A DNA stretch of 23,210 bases from Anaerolineaceae bacterium UBA5838. Its GTDB lineage: Bacteria; Chloroflexota; Anaerolineae; Anaerolineales; Anaerolineaceae. A program made the translations under genes and the position numbers. The notes beneath the pieces are model-generated. The model did not search any database. It was given only the letters and a program-made list of their open reading frames with translations, and had not been told where the DNA came from. Positions 21,007-23,210 of the stretch are shown here, piece after piece. The number at the start of each line of letters is the position of its first letter. Position 1 is the first letter of the stretch. The stretch is from positions 1 through 23,210 of the forward strand of contig DJGU01000007.1 of the NCBI GenBank assembly GCA_002432795.1. Direction: 5' to 3'.

Positions 21007-22446
21007 ATGAGTGATACAACTGCCCAAAAGCCCCTGCACTGGTATGATGCCATCACGATCAATATCTACTATTTTGCGCTGACACTGCGCAGTCAGACCC
21101 TGACGCCGCTGATCGTGCCGCTGCTGGTGCAGCAGTTCGTTGGGGATGAGACCAAAGGGACAAGTTACGGCAACCTGCGCCTGGTTTCGTTGATGGTAGC
21201 GCTGCTGGTGCAGGCGGTTGCGGGAATGCTCTCGGACCACAACACTTCCCGCTGGGGCAGAAGGAGACCCTTCATTCTAGCCAGCACGATATTGGAAATC
21301 ATTGCATTCCTCGGTGTGGGCTGGATTGCGGGCAGCCTGGATGGCATGGCTGGTTACCAGGCTCTCTTTGCAGTGATTGTCTTCTCGATGATCGCTTCCA
21401 ACCTCGGGCATGGAGCCGCCCAGGGTCTGATCCCGGACCTGGTGCCGCCTTCGCAGCGAGGAAGATACTCAGGCATCAAAGCTTTCTTCGAATTGCCGCT
21501 GCCGCTGATTGTAGTGGCTTTTACAATTTCCAGGATGGTCACTGTGGGTAACCTTTGGGGAGCCATCCTGGCGATGATCGCGGTGTTTGTTGTGACTACC
21601 GCCCTGACCATGATGGTGAGGGAAACACCCCTAAAGCAGCCGGCAAAGCCAATGGACTGGACGGGTATCCTGCGCCTGGTGGCAATGACCGGTTTATTCA
21701 CAGTGGTGATCCTCCTGGTCGGGGCTGGAGTGCGCTGGCTGCTGCCGCACCTCCTGGCACTGAAAGGATCCTTGTCGCTGGTGCTTATCGGCGTGGTGGG
21801 TGTGGCAGGTATGCTGCTGGCTGTGGTGCTCGGGGTGATCGCCTCAGTGCAGATCAGCCTCGGCAAAGAAGCCAATAAGCGCCCAAGTTTTACCTGGTGG
21901 GTGGTTAACCGCCTGGCTTTTTTAGTTGGAGCCAACAACCTTGCCGGCTTTGTGCTGTATTTTATCCAGGAGCGCTTTCCGGAGCTGCAAGGAAACGCTG
22001 CGGCACAGCCAGCTTCCCTGCTGATGATGGTGGTAGGCGTGGCTATCCTGGTGATCTCGATTCCCTCCGGTTGGCTGACGGACAAATTTGGTGCCAAAAA
22101 GCTGCTTTTGGTCAGCGGACTGCTGGCTACCCTGGGGACGATTGTGGTAGTTTTATCCCGCAGCATCCCCGTGATGTATGTTGGGGGCATCATGATCGGG
22201 CTGGCTACGGGTATGTTCTTTTCCTCAAACTGGGCACTCGGAACTTCGATCGTGCCCAAGGAAGAAGCCGGACGCTGGCTGGGGATCTCGAACCTGGCTG
22301 GTGCGGGAGCCGGCGCAGTGGGAGCCTACATCGGCGGACCGATTGGCGATGGATCCGGCTATGTGCTTTTGATGAGCCTCTACGGGTTCCTGTTCCTCTT
22401 CTCAACCCTGGCGTTGATTAAGATCAAGCCAGAGTCCGAGTCGTAA
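21007..22446 (+). CDS. MFS transporter, sugar:cation symporter-like
   Basis: The product is 479 residues from ATG 21007, set by GGAG at 20997-21000. The frame is open further upstream inside the phosphoribosyltransferase gene, but that extension is not credible. About twelve hydrophobic segments are visible. The conserved loop between helices 2 and 3 reads GMLSDHNTSRWGRRRPFI, a form seen in GPH/SLC45-like sugar transporters, and its second-half counterpart is GWLTDKFGAKKLLLVSG. The substrate is not deducible; sugars are typical for this loop type. A central loop before helix 7 is short and basic. The gene is followed after 2 bases by the first palindromic repeat of the intergenic array. Confidence 0.9.
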   Translation: MSDTTAQKPLHWYDAITINIYYFALTLRSQTLTPLIVPLLVQQFVGDETKGTSYGNLRLVSLMVALLVQAVAGMLSDHNTSRWGRRRPFILASTILEIIAFLGVGWIAGSLDGMAGYQALFAVIVFSMIASNLGHGAAQGLIPDLVPPSQRGRYSGIKAFFELPLPLIVVAFTISRMVTVGNLWGAILAMIAVFVVTTALTMMVRETPLKQPAKPMDWTGILRLVAMTGLFTVVILLVGAGVRWLLPHLLALKGSLSLVLIGVVGVAGMLLAVVLGVIASVQISLGKEANKRPSFTWWVVNRLAFLVGANNLAGFVLYFIQERFPELQGNAAAQPASLLMMVVGVAILVISIPSGWLTDKFGAKKLLLVSGLLATLGTIVVVLSRSIPVMYVGGIMIGLATGMFFSSNWALGTSIVPKEEAGRWLGISNLAGAGAGAVGAYIGGPIGDGSGYVLLMSLYGFLFLFSTLALIKIKPESES

Positions 22447-22448
22447 TC

Positions 22449-22477
22449 GTAGGTCGGGTTGCGCTTTTCAACCCGAC
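22449..22477 (+). repeat. Family A palindrome, copy 1
   Basis: The GTAGG head begins at 22449. GTCGGGTTG (22453-22461) pairs perfectly with CAACCCGAC (22469-22477) around seven bases. It starts two bases after the MFS stop and could act as a transcript-end stem, although no T-run follows. Confidence 0.8.
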
Positions 22478-22487
22478 AATTGTGCCC

Positions 22488-22518
22488 GTCATCGCACGGA
22501 GCGAACGCAACGATCTCA
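22488..22518 (+). repeat. Family B element, copy 1 (short form)
   Basis: The element starts GTCATCGC and ends CGATCTCA. Compared with copies 2 and 3 it lacks five bases before ATCTCA, a trait shared with copy 4. It leads directly into a family A copy. Confidence 0.75.
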
Positions 22519-22521
22519 TTT

Positions 22522-22550
22522 GTAGGCCGGGTTGCGTTCCTGAACTCGGC
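22522..22550 (+). repeat. Family A palindrome, copy 2
   Basis: GTAGG head, then GCCGGGTTG (22526-22534) and a right arm GAACTCGGC (22542-22550) with mismatches. This is the most decayed stem of family A in the array. Confidence 0.7.
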
Positions 22551-22560
22551 AATTGTGCCT

Positions 22561-22595
22561 GTCATCGCGAGGAGCAAAGCGACGTGGTGATCTCA
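22561..22595 (+). repeat. Family B element, copy 2 (long form)
   Basis: Starts GTCATCGCGAGGAGC and ends GTGGTGATCTCA-like. Its terminal ATCGC and GTGAT still pair with one G-T wobble, as ATCGC and GCGAT do in copy 3. Confidence 0.75.
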
Positions 22596-22612
22596 GCCAT
22601 ATTTCATTAGTC

Positions 22613-22647
22613 GTAGGTCGGAATGAGCCTCTTTTGCTCACTCCGAC
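22613..22647 (+). repeat. Family A palindrome, copy 3, altered stem
   Basis: GTAGG head, then GTCGGAATGAGC (22617-22628) paired with GCTCACTCCGAC (22636-22647), 11 Watson-Crick pairs and one wobble. The stem sequence differs from other copies on both arms together, so pairing is conserved while sequence is not. Confidence 0.75.
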
Positions 22648-22666
22648 TCAGCAGGCTCCCCCACCT

Positions 22667-22702
22667 GTCATCGCGAGGAGCGAATGCGACGTGGCGATCT
22701 CA
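22667..22702 (+). repeat. Family B element, copy 3 (long form)
   Basis: A 36-base element from GTCATCGCGAGGAGCG to GGCGATCTCA, with terminal ATCGC/GCGAT pairing. It is followed after three bases by family A copy 4. Confidence 0.78.
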
Positions 22703-22705
22703 TCT

Positions 22706-22734
22706 GTAGGCCGGGTTCCGGTTTTGAACCCGGC
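22706..22734 (+). repeat. Family A palindrome, copy 4
   Basis: GTAGG head, then GCCGGGTTC (22710-22718) paired perfectly with GAACCCGGC (22726-22734) around seven bases. The G-to-C change at the stem tip relative to copy 1 is matched on the other arm. Confidence 0.8.
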
Positions 22735-22751
22735 AGATTGGACATCCTTTT

Positions 22752-22789
22752 GTAGAGACGACGGCTTGCCCTCGATCGCTGGCAAAGCC
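22752..22789 (+). repeat. GTAG-headed imperfect hairpin, distinct type
   Basis: GTAGAGACGACGG is followed by GGCTTGCC (22763-22770) and GGCAAAGCC (22781-22789), which pair with one bulged base around ten bases. It shares only the GTAG head with the other families. Confidence 0.45.
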
Positions 22790-22845
22790 AATTTTTACGA
22801 TTGATCGATAGCCTTCCTCGACTGTTGAGATTAGGAACAGGCAAT

Positions 22846-22869
22846 GTAGGGTTGAGGCCTGCCTCAACC
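22846..22869 (+). repeat. Family C palindrome, copy 1
   Basis: GTAGG head, then GGTTGAGGC (22850-22858) paired perfectly with GCCTCAACC (22861-22869) around two bases. Its AGGCCTGCCT core recurs inverted in copy 2. Confidence 0.75.
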
Positions 22870-22893
22870 AGGATTCTGTGGTGAGTGGACTCA

Positions 22894-22917
22894 GGAAAAG
22901 GCAGGCCTTTTCCCTAC
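22894..22917 (-). repeat. Family C palindrome, copy 2, inverted
   Basis: GGAAAAGGC (22894-22902) pairs perfectly with GCCTTTTCC (22905-22913), and CTAC follows. On the minus strand it reads GTAGGGAAAAGGCCTGCC, the same layout as copy 1 with a changed but still paired stem. Copies 1 and 2 make a 72-base inverted unit bounded by GTAGGG and CCCTAC. Confidence 0.75.
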
Positions 22918-23076
22918 GGGGGCATAGGCAGAACAGCCATCTTTCGGAGGGTCCTTGGCATGTGTCAAGATAATGATTGTTTCCATATTTTCAAGGAGTC
23001 CTCGTGGGGCTGGTGCCTGTGTCAACCATAAAGAGCTACCCGTCAAATCTATGCCTGTATCGACCTCATAGCACGT

Positions 23077-23100
23077 GGAAAAGGCAGGCTTTTTCCCGAC
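23077..23100 (-). repeat. Family C palindrome, copy 3, inverted
   Basis: GGAAAAGGC (23077-23085) pairs with GCTTTTTCC (23088-23096) with one wobble; the head is decayed to GTCGG on the minus strand. The bases after it resemble those after copy 2, including a CATGT...CAAGA...AATGATT stretch, which points to an old tandem duplication. Confidence 0.65.
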
Positions 23101-23165
23101 GGGGTGTGCTCATTTCGTTGGATAGATTGGCCATGTCAAGAAATGATTTTCTCACTCTGCCACCT

Positions 23166-23210
23166 GTCATCGCGAGGAGCGAATGCGACGATCTCATTTG
23201 TAGGCCGGGT
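23166..23210 (+). repeat. Family B copy 4 (short form) joined to a truncated family A copy 5
   Basis: GTCATCGCGAGGAGCGAATG leads to CGATCTCATTTGTAGGCCGG at the window edge. The join matches the B copy 1/A copy 2 join at 22488-22530 closely, so B plus A behaves as one composite unit. The A hairpin is cut by the window end. Confidence 0.75.

Larger units (their letters stand above)
22447..23210. repeat. Gene-free array of short palindromic repeats
   Basis: No credible coding region is found in these 764 bases. They hold at least three families of short elements: family A (GTAGG-headed hairpins with 9-12 pair stems), family B (31-36 bases starting GTCATCGC and ending ATCTCA) and family C (GTAGGG-headed hairpins with an AGGCCTGCCT-like core). 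A and B alternate from 22449 to 22734. The array continues past the window end. Individual copies are listed separately. Confidence 0.85.

Noticed and set aside
21354..22259. 301-codon minus-strand frame under the MFS gene
   Set aside because: It is Thr/Ile/Pro-rich with no motif, the complement of membrane-helix codons.
22380..22804. Short frames through the repeat array on both strands
   Set aside because: They are made of repeated palindrome sequence and contain the same peptide fragments more than once; no ribosome site is seen.
22447..23210. Possible CRISPR array
   Set aside because: Repeats belong to several families, vary in length and spacing, occur in both orientations, and have no uniform spacers or cas genes.

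Overview
The window looks like chromosomal DNA of a Chloroflexota bacterium, most likely of the class Anaerolineae. The reasons are several lipoproteins with Thr/Pro-rich spacers after the lipid-anchor cysteine, a cytoplasmic GH13 enzyme, a MEMO-family protein, moderate GC content, and promoters that often lie directly against the start codon. This placement rests on gene style, not on a marker gene. No rRNA, tRNA, CRISPR array, phage or transposase gene is visible.

Layout. Positions 1-1629 (minus) hold most of an ABC-F ATPase gene, cut by the window edge. Divergent from it, 1753-6228 is a tight five-gene operon: a lipoprotein binding protein, a FecCD-type permease and an ATPase for an iron, corrinoid or heme type ABC importer, then a DUF4213/DUF364 protein (putative heavy-metal chelation family) and a class I methyltransferase. 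A hairpin followed by T residues sits at the predicted transcript start, a second hairpin lies in the first codons of the permease gene, and a strong terminator closes the unit. Positions 6267-9615 hold a small charged protein (minus), a lipoprotein with a probable lectin-like beta-sandwich (plus) and a GH13 alpha-glucan hydrolase (minus). Positions 9740-12916 hold a sugar-dehydrogenase-like beta-propeller lipoprotein, a protein with two CDGSH motifs flanking a divergent ferredoxin motif, an unknown 131-residue protein coupled to it, and an NAD(P)H:FMN reductase.

Positions 13058-15947 hold a small unknown protein, a membrane-anchored LysM/M23 peptidase overlapping a lipoprotein with a possible cysteine-peptidase fold, and a MarR regulator. 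Positions 16076-22446 are all plus strand: a MEMO-family protein (amrB), an unknown lipoprotein, primosomal helicase PriA, a phosphoribosyltransferase and an MFS transporter.

The last 764 bases (22447-23210) carry no gene. They are a dense array of short palindromic elements of at least three families. Many are headed by GTAG, like the REP elements moved by RAYT transposases in other bacteria, and a related inverted pair lies at 12931-12992. The strongest leads for new biology are the importer operon with its DUF364 protein and methyltransferase, and this REP-like array. Several genes also have a -10 box ending 6-9 bases before the start codon, which predicts leaderless mRNAs.
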